Positions 35,067 through 45,911 of a DNA stretch of 64,000 nucleotides are shown here, in pieces. The notes beneath the pieces are model-generated. The model saw only the letters and a list, made by a program, of their open reading frames with translations. It was not told where the DNA came from and made no database searches. The stretch lies in contig MZZL01000403.1 in NCBI GenBank assembly GCA_002749535.1, forward strand, positions 768,209 to 832,208, given 5' to 3'. Position numbers and translations under genes: made by a program. The DNA comes from Apophysomyces variabilis. Its lineage: Eukaryota > Mucoromycota > Mucoromycetes > Mucorales > Mucoraceae. How positions within the stretch are numbered: the stretch's first letter is position 1; each line of letters opens with the position of its first letter.

Positions 35067-36091
35067 ATGAGTTTGATGGCTGGCCATTCTAAAACATTCG
35101 AATTTTCGCAACCTAGTAATTTTCCTGCCATTCGATATTCGATCATGCAGCGTATCCAGAAACAGCGAACCGTTCTGCCGACTCAAACCTTCCGGAAAGG
35201 CGAGGTACACTCTCTCGACAACGGTTTACCATCCCCCCCAGTGGATGACCACCATCAGCATTTCGACAAGATGTCCCCATCAAGTTGCTCAGACGACGAA
35301 GTATCTGTAGATATGGCAACCCCTTCGTCGTCCCATGACTGGGATGAAGAGTCCATTCGACAAAAAATAAAATCACTACAAGAAGAAAAGCATAGATTGT
35401 TCCTAGCCATGAAAGACCTCTTATCTCCAAAAGCCCATGAGCCTCCGAAAGAGAATGAGCAAGTACAGCCAATAAGTTCGACAGCGATAGCTGCAACAAG
35501 TGGAACCAATACAACAGCAGCGACAACTGCGACGGCGGCGATAGAAAGAGCAACAACACCAACGGCAGCAGCCGAATCGGTGACAACTGCCACACCGTCA
35601 GAGACAGCGGCAACACCGAAGATATCGGCGAGCACTGTAACAACTACAGCAGCAGCAGTAGCATCATCTGCCGTAGCTACAGGCGAACGGCAAAAGGAAA
35701 AGAGGTCTACCCGGTCACACAGCAGACAGGGCCGAGGCGTCGCTCGATCACGCAGCGTCAGCCGTTATAACGATTATCACTCATCCTCCCCTCCATCATC
35801 TCGATACCATAGTTCCCGTTACGGCGACAGCCGGGGATACCCGTCTAGCAGCAGATATCCGCTGATCTCTCACGCACCTCATGCATTCTCATCGCATATT
35901 TTCCCGCCCTACATAGTGAGTTAAGGCGTTATCGCCCTGCAGAAAAATCGCTCGTTTCCTGTTTTCCTGACACATCCTTTTTTTGTTCTTCTTTGTAGCC
36001 TCGTCGTTACTTTGATTCCAGATCACCTGGAAGACAACCATCTTTTCGATTCTCTAGGCCATTGGCTGACAGACATATTCCGAGATACTAG
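35067..36091 (+). CDS. Low-complexity SR-rich protein of unknown function
   Basis: Two exons, 35067-35915 and 35999-36091, give 313 aa. I chose the ATG at 35067 (MSLMAGHSK) because it is the first ATG after an A-rich leader. An upstream in-frame codon run to 35028 is possible but has no better context. The N-terminal part is acidic and Ser-rich (SSCSDDEVSVD). A short coiled-coil-like stretch follows (EESIRQKIKSLQEEKHRLF), then about 80 residues of Thr/Ala-rich low complexity. The C-terminus has RS/RY repeats (RSHSRQGRG, RSRSVSRY, SSRYHSSRYGDSRGY), resembling RNA-processing factors. No folded domain is recognised, so a nuclear RNA-related role is only a guess from composition. Confidence 0.65.
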
Positions 36092-36965
36092 AAAAACTTT
36101 AATTTATTTGTACAGTAACAGTTGCTCCGCACTTTCTCTCTTTTCTCCCTCTCTCTCTTTATTCTTTTCTGTTTATGGAACTGGAAAAGTCATAGAAAGA
36201 AAAAAAAGATGAGTCTTTGTATAAAGAAGAAAATAAGAAAAGAGTATAAAGAAATTTTGTGTTTTAATCTATTTAGAACACGGATGGTTTCTTGCAGTCG
36301 AAAAAGGGTGATTACCTGTGACACCAGATATGTCACATTCCTATGCAGTAGGGGAGAACTGAACAAGAATTGACAACAGTTCTTTGAATGACCGAAATGG
36401 CGCTGTCCAACATATGGCTGTTTAGTTTTTTTCTAGACAAATCGGTTGAGATCACGCGCTCCATTTTTCCCAGATGCTCCGTCCCCAACAGGTCCTCTCA
36501 CCTTTTCCCACATCCTTTCTTTTTCAACAAGTGAAAGGTAGAGAAACCCTTGTTGCTATTGGGATCAAACACACACACACGCCCTTCTGTTTATATCGCA
36601 CCGTAGTAACATATTTTGCACTTCGACAATGAAAAGGAAAAGGAAAGAAGGAGACTGTCATAACGATCACCTTCGGTGCAGACCGCACTGTTCAAGTTTC
36701 TTTTGCCTTAATGCATAAAGAACGAAAGAGAGAGAGGCAGAAGAAATAGCATGGATGGGCCTGGTTATTAAGCAATCAAGCATCTCCATGGTGCGGGCGT
36801 GTTACCACACTGTACGAACAAAGTCTTAATGCCCTAAATTAATGCTACGGATCAGATAACGAGAAAATGATCAACCTGGCTAATCGGTTTCCTTTCACTT
36901 TATTCCTTTTATCTTTGTTGTAGCAATGAGGCTTTCGTTTGTTCCAATTCAACTCCACCGGGAAA
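36092..36965. other. Convergent intergenic region
   Basis: This 874-bp stretch lies between the stops of two convergent genes. A short CA repeat occurs at about 36570-36580. I see nothing else of note. Confidence 0.5.
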
Positions 36966-39104
36966 TTAGTGTTTATGGAAACAATTGTTACAATGTCCTT
37001 TCTTGAAAAGATTGGCACTGAAATCATCACAACCGCAGAGAGAACAGCTAGGCTCTTGGGTTATATCACCTGTATTAGCCCGAGCTTGTTGAAGAGAAGG
37101 TCGAACAGCCGGAGTTGGTGCTGTGTAGGTACGATTTAACGGAGTACGTGAGGAAGGAGGCGGAGGGGGTGGCGTCCTGGCGGCTACCACGGGTTTGGTA
37201 CTGAGAGGCACTGTGGTAGAACTGCGAGAGAGAGGTGGAGATGGCGTAGATGACGCAGTGGAAAAGCTATTGTTCGATAATGTTCTTGTTGGTTGATTTG
37301 TTCGTATGTACGAATGGGTTGCCGTGGGTGCCGGAGAGGCCCTGGTATCAACGAAGGGTGATTCTTCTGCCGAGGTTTCAGCCGGTTCATCTGCAATGTC
37401 TTTTGGATCATCATACATAGTCGTTGGTGCTATGGACGTCGTGGGCGGGCGTGCTGGCATAGGAGGTGGGCTTGCAATCTCTTCCGTGTAATTGACAGGG
37501 AATATGCCGCGGCGTTTGGGACCATTGCTCTCGACTTCACCTAACCACCAACCCTCATCTACCTCCTCCACAACAGTAATTAAATCGCCAGTGCGGAAAG
37601 ATAATTCATCCGGGCTGTCACCGTCAAAATCGTACACAGCTTTACGTCGTTTTTTGCTTTGAATTGAGTTTTGCGCTACAAACAGAAATCAACATGAGCA
37701 TCAGCCCAACCCGCGATCCTTAACATCACCTACCTTGTCTTTTGGGTATAGCAGGCGGAGCCAGCCGGCCTTGAGAAGAAGATCCATCTTCACCACTATT
37801 ACTTCTCAATGAGGAACGACTTGGTATACGTCTAGCGCCTGGTCCAGGACTTAAGCTGTCACCAGATGGTTGGCGGTTACTTGGACGACGCTGGGCGAAG
37901 GTATTTCCTGGTGATCGAGGTATCAGACCGGGGGATGATTCAGGGTGATGCATAAAGTAATCTTCAGCACCGCCGTTCTGGTTTGCTCTAGGTGTGACGC
38001 TGGGGCTCATGCTGGGCGATCTTGTCAAAGCGGATCGCATCACGTTGCGAGCGGCGGGCCCTGAAGGGTTTCCTTGTCCCCATCTACCACGGAGACTCTT
38101 CAAAATTTCAGCGCTCTTGCTATAGTAATCGAGTTGTGCTTCCAACAATTCATGGAGCGCGTCGAAATGTTCATCCTAAAATGACGAAAAGTTACTACTA
38201 TTGTCCTCCGAAGGAGTAGGATTGATCGGGCTAAGACACACACCTCGAATTCCTGCAGTCGCACCATTTTCTGGAGTAGGTCATACTCTGTTTCCTCATA
38301 TTTCATTTTAGCCGCATGCATTTCCTGTTCAAGCTCGGGCTTTTCCTTCTTCGACTTCTGAAGTCGACTGAGTTTAGCATCGTAATCCAATCGGCGCGAC
38401 TCGAGCTTTTTACGCAAGTTCTGATATTCTTTGTATTCTTGGAGGCCTCTTTCCAACATGGCCATGTAGTTTTCCTTCATATGGGTTGCAAAGTCTTCCT
38501 GTAGAGTAGAAATTCGCGTCTCGGCATCGCCGTAATTGATCAATGCAACCCCTAATTGATCATGATGATCAGATACAAACTTTCACACATATTCCCCCTT
38601 TTTCTTACCGAGTGCGGAATCCATAGGAAAAGCATCGCCATGACTGGACCAGCAGGTGGCAAAAATCTCCATAGGGTACATTTTCTGTTTAGCATCTTCT
38701 GGCGATGGTTTCTTTTTCGAGAGATGACTGTATTGTAACTGAGCAGCTTCATGGACCTTTTCAAAACCAACTCGTTTTTGTTCAGTTTCAACCTCTAGTC
38801 GTTGGAAATCCTCGGTCTGTAAGGTTGCTTTGGCTGACCCGAGCCGCTCGCCAGTCCACTGAAATAAAAGGGGAATGAGAATAAAAATAAAAAGTGCTAA
38901 ATCGGGAGCGTCTGGAACATGTAGAGAAACTCCGAATCGCATAGGGGAGGAACAGAGCAGATGACAATCTAGCAAGATCTCACTTGCTCCTGATCTCTGT
39001 CATTGTCGCTTTTTGTTTCTCTGTTACGCGATCCTCTACTGCCAACTGCAAAGGAGCATCACTCCCTTATTTACCTGCTTTAATTTGCCAAGGTTCTTGA
39101 TCAT
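36966..39104 (-). CDS. Endophilin-like BAR-SH3 membrane-remodelling protein
   Basis: Five exons from the 5' end: 39104-39075, 38858-38609, 38551-38244, 38175-37734, 37675-36966. They total 1,740 nt, or 579 aa. Exon 1 encodes only MIKNLGKLKQ and joins in frame to WTGERLGSAKAT, the conserved start of endophilin-type BAR domains. The BAR domain spans about residues 1-240 and includes VALINYGDAETR and a charged coiled coil (KKLESRRLDYDAKLSRLQKS). A Ser/Pro-rich linker follows, then an SH3 domain at about 355-410 (AVYDFDGDSPDELSF, GWWLGEV, GIFPVNY). A Pro-rich region (PPPPPPSSR) follows the SH3, and a Cys-rich tail closes the protein (CSLCGCDDF, then GHCNNCFHKH). By family it should bend membranes and recruit Pro-rich partners in endocytosis or endosomal and vacuolar traffic. 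The tail may bind zinc. Confidence 0.85.
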
Positions 39105-40289
39105 GATGGATGATCGGCAAGGAAAGGAATGTCAGACAAAATTGAATAAGGAAAGAAAGGAGAGAAGCGGGATCTGGAACACAACTGTGAGCAAAGCAGG
39201 ACTTTTTGATGGATCACAAATTAGGCATAAAAACTCCGATAACGCGCTATCAGACGTTGTGATCCCTTTGTCATCATTAAACTTATTGTCGCTCTTAATT
39301 CCCCGTATTTAATGGCGATAGCTCAGCTATTTATCTGTTAATTCAGTTCTTGTTCCATTGATCACCATGTAACAGCTCTTATCGAAATATCCAAGAGCTA
39401 CTTCTCCATTGGAGGAAAGCAAAGCGAAGAACTAGAAACTGATCTATCACGAAGCAAGAAGCCTCAGATACATCTGGAAAAACCCTGCTATAACAGCTAT
39501 GACCAACAAGACTGCTACATCAAGGAAAAAACGACAGGTTTTTTTCGATTGTGGAAGGAATACGATTATTCACTTCCATCTAAGGTCTCTGTTGCTTCAG
39601 TAACGATCATGTTAACGGAAATTCTTAACCTAATAGTAATCCGTAGCAATACACATCCGACAAATATTTTGAGTTCACCGAGATAATATACTATTCTTTT
39701 ACGACCTAATGTTAGTTAGGGACTTCATCCAGAACACACTGAACCATAAATTTCGGAATCATATTCTCAACAGTCTGCTTTCATCCTCATATCTACACAA
39801 TAAGGTTAAATGAGAAATGAACATAAAAGCAAGCAATAAACAATATTTGTCTAAGTAAGAAATACAGTGAGTAGCATGGCATGTTACGGTGAAACCTATT
39901 ACAATTACTGTTATTGCTGTCATGCGTGCTATTATTGCTGTCACGGTCGCGCGACGTAGTCCGCCTGGACTAGACCAATGCCTTACGATGTGAAAGCTGG
40001 GAAAAAGCCACATATGATTCAATGCTAAAAAGGTGATGAAAGAAAAGTAGAGGTACAATCACTTGGGATCGGCATGGAAAATATCGAGTAAGGCGTGAGT
40101 ATTAAAGAAACCCTTTGGCAAGGAAGAAGCAGGCGATAGTATAGTAAACGGGAGCCCTGATGCGACGCCACGTTTGTTGACTGGCTCATTCGCGCTATGC
40201 AAAGGCAAAGTCTACCTTGTCCTGTTGCCTGAGAGTTATGCTGACTGGATTATGTAGATTAACTGGGTCAAGAGGGTCATAGTCCTGAA
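39105..40289. other. Intergenic region upstream of the BAR-SH3 gene
   Basis: About 1.2 kb, AT-rich. No supported gene or regulatory motif. Confidence 0.45.
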
Positions 40290-40815
40290 TTATTGCGAAA
40301 CTTTTTGCAGTTCCAAACGGAGCTCAGTTTCATAGTCATTGTGTACGAGAAAGGCGGCAACATATATCGAGAAGACGATTGCTGTTATTATGCAAGCTCC
40401 AAACCCGGGAACATGATTGGCTAACTCTAAAACGACGTTGGATGGGAACATATAAGGTATTTGAAGCCTTCGTTTGTAGATGGAGGGCTGAAGGTACGGA
40501 CAGCAGCAGCGTCACTTGGTAAGGGATTTGCGCTTCTCGCCTTTGCAACTTCAGATTGTCGAACTGCTTACCTTTGAGGAACGGACAGTGATACAGGTGG
40601 CTGCCAAATCCCCAAACAGAAGACGGCCTGCACGACATCTGGGAAAGGATGTGTAACAAAGCGAAATGGACCGACGGAAAGCTATATATTGGCAGCGCAA
40701 TTAGGCAGATGTGAGCATGATCCATCAGCAGGCTCCAAGCATTCTGCAGCATAAATCTTAGGTGCTCTGGCAAACTCAAGACCAAGACGTACCTAGAGGA
40801 TCTGTATCGTATCAA
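40290..40815 (-). CDS. Possible small membrane-protein gene (model uncertain)
   Basis: On the minus strand a C-terminal exon reads ANHVPGFGACIITAIVFS, YVAAFLVHNDYETELR and ELQKVSQ before a stop at 40292-40290. It gives one clear transmembrane helix and a charged tail. Upstream, 40815-40565 is open in one frame (PEHLRFMLQNAWSLLMDH, SSVWGFGSHLYHCPF) and ends at a good donor (GTAAGC at about 40570). The intervening acceptor is ambiguous: CGTTTTAG at about 40426 keeps the frame from this exon, while CCTTCAG near 40488 does not. A second frame in the upstream exon also looks coding-like (FVTHPFPDVVQAVFCLGIW). The start codon was not found. I do not recognise a family. Confidence 0.3.
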
Positions 40816-42779
40816 TGCGTACTCTGTGCTCTAGGATAGTGTTGATGAGACTATATCAAAGATAGATGCAAAGATTCTCAGAGAATATATCAAAATGCCT
40901 GCTTTAAGTAAAATGGTCATCCTTGACGCAGGAACCCAAAAGCCGTTAAGACCATTTTGCTTTGTATTAACGCAAAGCTACTAGAAACTCCGTACGTTTA
41001 CGAATTCGGTTTGTTACGACACGTTTTCAAAAGCATTTCCTTTTGCTTATCACATGCTATAGCATCACACATTATCAAAGTAACCCCGCGTATTGCGCGA
41101 TGTTCTTTTTCTGATCTGCAACTACCGCAACGAATCGGATCGGCCCACAAGATAGTTGGATAAATGGAAACCGCGTCCCCATTGACAACAAGATATGGTG
41201 TGATTAAAGAATAGACTATCACGGTACTGTGATTGTGGTCAGATAAATCCTCGGTTATGATTGCTTCGTCCTCGTAGGTAGTAGCTACTACGCATGTAAA
41301 TAAATAAGGACTGCAGTTTAGTAATAGTACAGATATTCGGGCAAACGCATGAAGCAAGGAATATCAGGAAATATTACTGTTTATAATGACTATACATTCT
41401 GTAGCGAATTTCTTGGCAAACTTCGAGTGTGAACAAGGATCGTGATACAACTTTCCAGGGGAAGCAATTCTAAGTTTTACTGCTTTAACGAACTGTTTCA
41501 TACATGAAACCTAAGATATCCCTATGAGTTTGGTATAGCATATTTTAAACAGAAGTTTTCGAGTAAAATCTGCTCAGAAGTTTGGTAGAATGATATTCCG
41601 TTTTGTTGGCCTTTGCGACAGCATGGTGTCTTTTAAAGTGAGAGGATGACTTAAAAGGAAAGAGCGTGAGATCGCAATAGACCAAAAACGGAAAGCTTAT
41701 ACCGTTTTCAGGGTCTAATGATAGAAATATGAATCTTTCAGTATGATACTGTGGTTACATGAAAGAGAATCTCGTTCCTACAAAGAAAACGTCCATCACG
41801 TGCAGGAGAACTTGTTCCTTGCCGGGAATGACGTACAGAAACCTTCCATGACTAATCGAGCTTATTCATTGCACAGCTACGGAGTGCACAATGGGACGCA
41901 AAGGTCGTCAAATATAGTGCTGGGTCTGTGCTTTTTCCTCTATTATACGACGATGCAGAAAGCTATTCCCTTGTACTAAACCGTGTTCACACTCTGTTAA
42001 CTGACAGTATGGCTAACTGATAGTAAGCAAACGTATATACTTTCTGGCAAGAAATTCATATAAACCTCGTTCAAAAATACGAGATATCCCTTCTGTTTCT
42101 GGCTATAATTTGCGCAAAACAGCATGACTATTTGGGGTAAACATGGAAGGTTGTGCTTTTTCGGAAAAGGAATCGATTTTCTGCGCGCTCCATGCGAGAA
42201 ATTCTGGTTGACCTGCTTACAAATACCTTCAGTTACTATTGCTTAGCAAACATCAAACCGGTGACATGGCTTTTTGCTAAGCTACTTTCAAACAAAGGAA
42301 ACTCTACAGTTTCCAGCCAACCAACAGACAGAACATGCCAAAGACAGCTCATTGAAGATTCATATGTCCCACTCTATCTGTTGTCAAACATTGCTCAACC
42401 TAAGCGACTTTAATGGTAGAGTGAGATATTGAAGCGCTCATTTATATGCGAGTCAGCCGCTTACTGCGGGTATAATTGGATGTCGGAATGGCTTAAAGAT
42501 AAGGTTGACGTACTTCAGCCTTCCGGACAGAGGATCTAAAGTAAGCAATTTCCATAATAAGAATATTGGGTTTTGAGTGGGTTGATTATATAGCAATGTC
42601 GATGGGAAAACCACACATCCGGGCAAAAAAAGTTTACAAAGCCACCCCACTCTGCTTAGTACTTATGATCCCAATTCAGTGGAAGTGTTTCTCTTGAGTG
42701 TAACCTCTTATATTATTATTGCCTTCTCCTTTCCTCTTTCCTCTTTCCTCTTTTCTCTTTAACCGTTCACCCATAACCC
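40816..42779. other. Intergenic region upstream of the RING-finger gene
   Basis: About 2 kb without a supported gene. Just before the RING gene start (about 42721-42765) there is a CT-rich leader of repeated TTCCTCTT, a common fungal promoter or 5' UTR feature. Confidence 0.45.
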
Positions 42780-44392
42780 ATGCTTTTATATTATGCTCGT
42801 CTGCAAATGGTGCTGATGTTGCTCCTCCTGGGATACACGCCAGGCGCAATGTCACAGACGGCATTCAATCCGGCCTTTGAGCAGGAACCGCTGGTATACA
42901 ATGCCTCCGACCCTCGTGACAAGGGTATTGAACTTAAAGCTGAATCTCGCGTTGCTATTTCGCAAGGTTTCCAAGTCGTCTTTGCTGGTGACGATATTAG
43001 ACATGCAGCCCAGGTAAAAGACGGGATCCAAATGAACAATGTGTTCTCACCAGTATTACCATAGCGCCTGATATTCGATTTTTCATATGCTTGTTCCTCA
43101 ACAAACTTTGAGCTGATACAAAGGCTAAATAATAACAGTTTATTACTCCCTGCTATTCGGATGCTACCAAAATTAGCGATAGCTGAGCGAGGAAACTGTA
43201 ATTGGGCAGAGAAGGTGGCGCTAATCAAAAACATATCCGAGACCAACAGCCTTAACGTCCAAGGAATCTTGATTTTCGATAACAACACCACTCCTAGTAA
43301 TTTAAAATATCAAATGCAAAATCCTACAGGCTGGATCACTGCACCTATGTATCCAAGTGGGTTACCACCTGAGTTCAATATATCAAATATGGCTGATAAC
43401 GATTTGCGCGATCGCTGGCCGTTTGTGCCGACCTACTTTGCCACTAACGATTACGGACAGTTTCTACTGGAGAAAATCGTTTTGGGAGGTGCCAACTCCA
43501 CAATGGATACATACAGACAATTCTGGGAGGTCACAGCCTTTCTGGGTCCAGTGAATTTTGGCAACGACGATTCAAATTCATTCATGTCCGCCTTGGCATC
43601 TAGTCGTGGCTATCTATCTTATATCATTGCGCTAGCTGCCATCTTTCTAATAGGTATGTCATTTTCTTTTGATCAATGGAAACCAAAAAAGAAAAGGCTG
43701 ACTGTGGTATATCAACTAAGCTCTATTTGCAGGTGTCATTTTTCTACGATGGTGGCGGATACGACGAATGAGAGATGAAATGGGAAATGATCTTGCGCAT
43801 CAGGGAACGAATGCTTACATGTTGCAACAACGTTCCAGACAATCGGACCCATTGCCAGTTGATCTCGTTAATGCGTTACCTATCGAGAAATATACAGTCG
43901 AGAGCGTAAAGAATGCCAACTGTGCAATTTGTCTCGAAGATTTTGTGGAAGATAAGACAGAAGTTCGTGTGCTACCTTGCGGACACGGTTTCTGTGTCTT
44001 GTGTATTGGTAACTTACAAACAAGGATCATCGTAATCAACGAACCTAATGAGCGATAAATTACGTCTAGATCCATGGTTGACACAGAAATCGACCTTGTG
44101 TCCGATTTGCAAATGGGATTGTATGCCACCTGAACGTCGTCAGCAAGCACAATCACCTGAGGCAGATAGAGAAACTAGGGAGATGACGTCTGGTCCATCG
44201 TCGTCAAATTCCATATCAATGGACCGCCCAACACCGTCGCTATCCGATAATCATCCTCCTATACAAGAATCATCAGCGCAAGCAGAGACGGCTTTGCCCT
44301 CTGAATCATCAGGATCAGCGGAACAGCAACAAGAACAACGACAACAAGGAGAAGATATACCCCCTCATGAACATGCACCACGACAATCATAA
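42780..44392 (+). CDS. PA-TM-RING type E3 ubiquitin ligase
   Basis: Four exons: 42780-43013, 43113-43653, 43733-44008, 44070-44392. They total 1,374 nt, or 457 aa. The first acceptor is the least certain splice site. The N-terminus is a signal peptide (MLLLLLGYTPGAM region). A luminal PA-like domain follows (LAIAERGNCNWAEKVALI, ILIFDNNTT, then a VPTYFATNDYGQFLLE segment). One transmembrane helix (YIIALAAIFLIGVIFL) leads to a basic stop-transfer WWRIRRMRD. The cytosolic RING is CAICLEDF, then LPCGHGFCVLCIDPWL, then CPICKWDC. The tail is Ser/Gln/Glu-rich and disordered. Such proteins sit in endosome or vacuole membranes and ubiquitinate cargo for sorting. The residue that is normally His in the RING-H2 members of this group (HxFHxxC) is Cys here, which makes it C3HC4. 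Confidence 0.85.
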
Positions 44393-45911
44393 GGAATCTC
44401 TTGTCACATCTGATTTCTTGTTATACTCTTTATATACTGCGATTGTATTGACCTCCTTTTTTTTCTCTCTTTGTTTCCTAACGTTTTCAGTAGTTTGTAA
44501 GCGGTGCAGGTCATACCTCATCGAAATTACTTGTGTACTTATAATTTAGCTTTGATCTCACTTACTACGTGTATTTATACAAGCAGCTACGAAATATATT
44601 CATCAGAACTGTGTTTTCATACGTATCTGGCAACATTAACGGAGGTTGATGCGCTGTTTAATTCAGTGTGGCAAATTGAAGTTCACTTTCTCTGAATCTA
44701 CCTTGAAAACGATCAAGAACCGACAACAAATGAATATGGACCTGTATTTTCCGACGTGCCAAAATCTTCTCACGGACATCTCTTGAAAATCTTAATAACC
44801 CGCTTGAAACAGTAAAGTAGATGAGGACCTGTCATGTATTTACTGGTTCTAAAGGAATTACTTGCGCTGGCCGAGATGGCTTTTTGCTCGAACCCGAAGG
44901 TAACTCTGCGCCAGAAATCAAAGACAATACAAACACCGAAGCAAAAAAGAGTGTAGGAAGATGTAGTACAGGCATGACATGTTATTGTGGGATGTACAGT
45001 TCGATAGAGGGCTATTGATATTACCTTTTGTATACTTATCATCAGCTTTACCACTGATAACTATGACTTGCTTTGGTTACTGTACATGGTATGTTTAATA
45101 CGGTTACCTTCTTGCTATTCTTCCCAATATCATATAGGTACCTGACTTTTTCCATGATAAAAAACAGAATTAGCTAAACAATGTCTGCTGATATCTTCTC
45201 TTATCCTAAACTGCTTTAACCATCGGTTAACGTAGGATTATCATCTACACCCGATGGAGCCTTTCTATCGTAGTACCCAAGATTGGTTTTTTTTGGAAGA
45301 GGACAAAAAAGGAAAGTCAATCGTGGTTTATTTTGTTTCTTGACGACTGATGCATGGATTAGCATATTTCTCGGATGAAGTGCGTCGTAGAGATTCCTTT
45401 CCGGTCAACGCAAAGCTATCTTATTCGCAGGCGCTTAGGTGCTTTTCGAGCGGCGCAGGTTGCCCTTCTTCAGTATAGGTACAGTGAAAAATAGAAATCG
45501 CGACCCGTTCATAACATCTTCCATTTCCATGGTCTCAAAACGGGGTGATAACTGTCTTGGTTAGACAATAAGACGCGCTTCACCGACCTTCTATAGTGTG
45601 CACATGCTTGGCTTAACATCGATACTGCTTTGGAACTTGATTGACACAAGTAGAGTGTCGATAATTACTCCTTTCATCGACCAGTTTGACAGGTGAAAAT
45701 ATTTGAAGAATTTCCGTCATTCTGCCGGATGACATTTTGTTCGTTATGTAGTGTTAAATTAGCCATCTGCACAAATGCCCTAAAACCAATCTACAGCACA
45801 GCAAATGATTAAATGAATCTCATAGCGTGTCTCCTATTGGCGCGGCGATTATACTCGTACAGCTTTACACAATTTGACGCCGACTGCCGTGATCAAAGTT
45901 GGCAACCCCTT
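44393..45911. other. Intergenic region
   Basis: About 1.5 kb with no supported gene. It holds promoter DNA of the glycosyltransferase-like gene. An alternative in-frame upstream ATG for that gene lies at 45813. Confidence 0.45.

Noticed and set aside
44862..44900. TGGCCGAGATGG, like a tRNA-Leu/Ser A box
   Set aside because: No acceptor stem, anticodon arm or B box at proper spacing.
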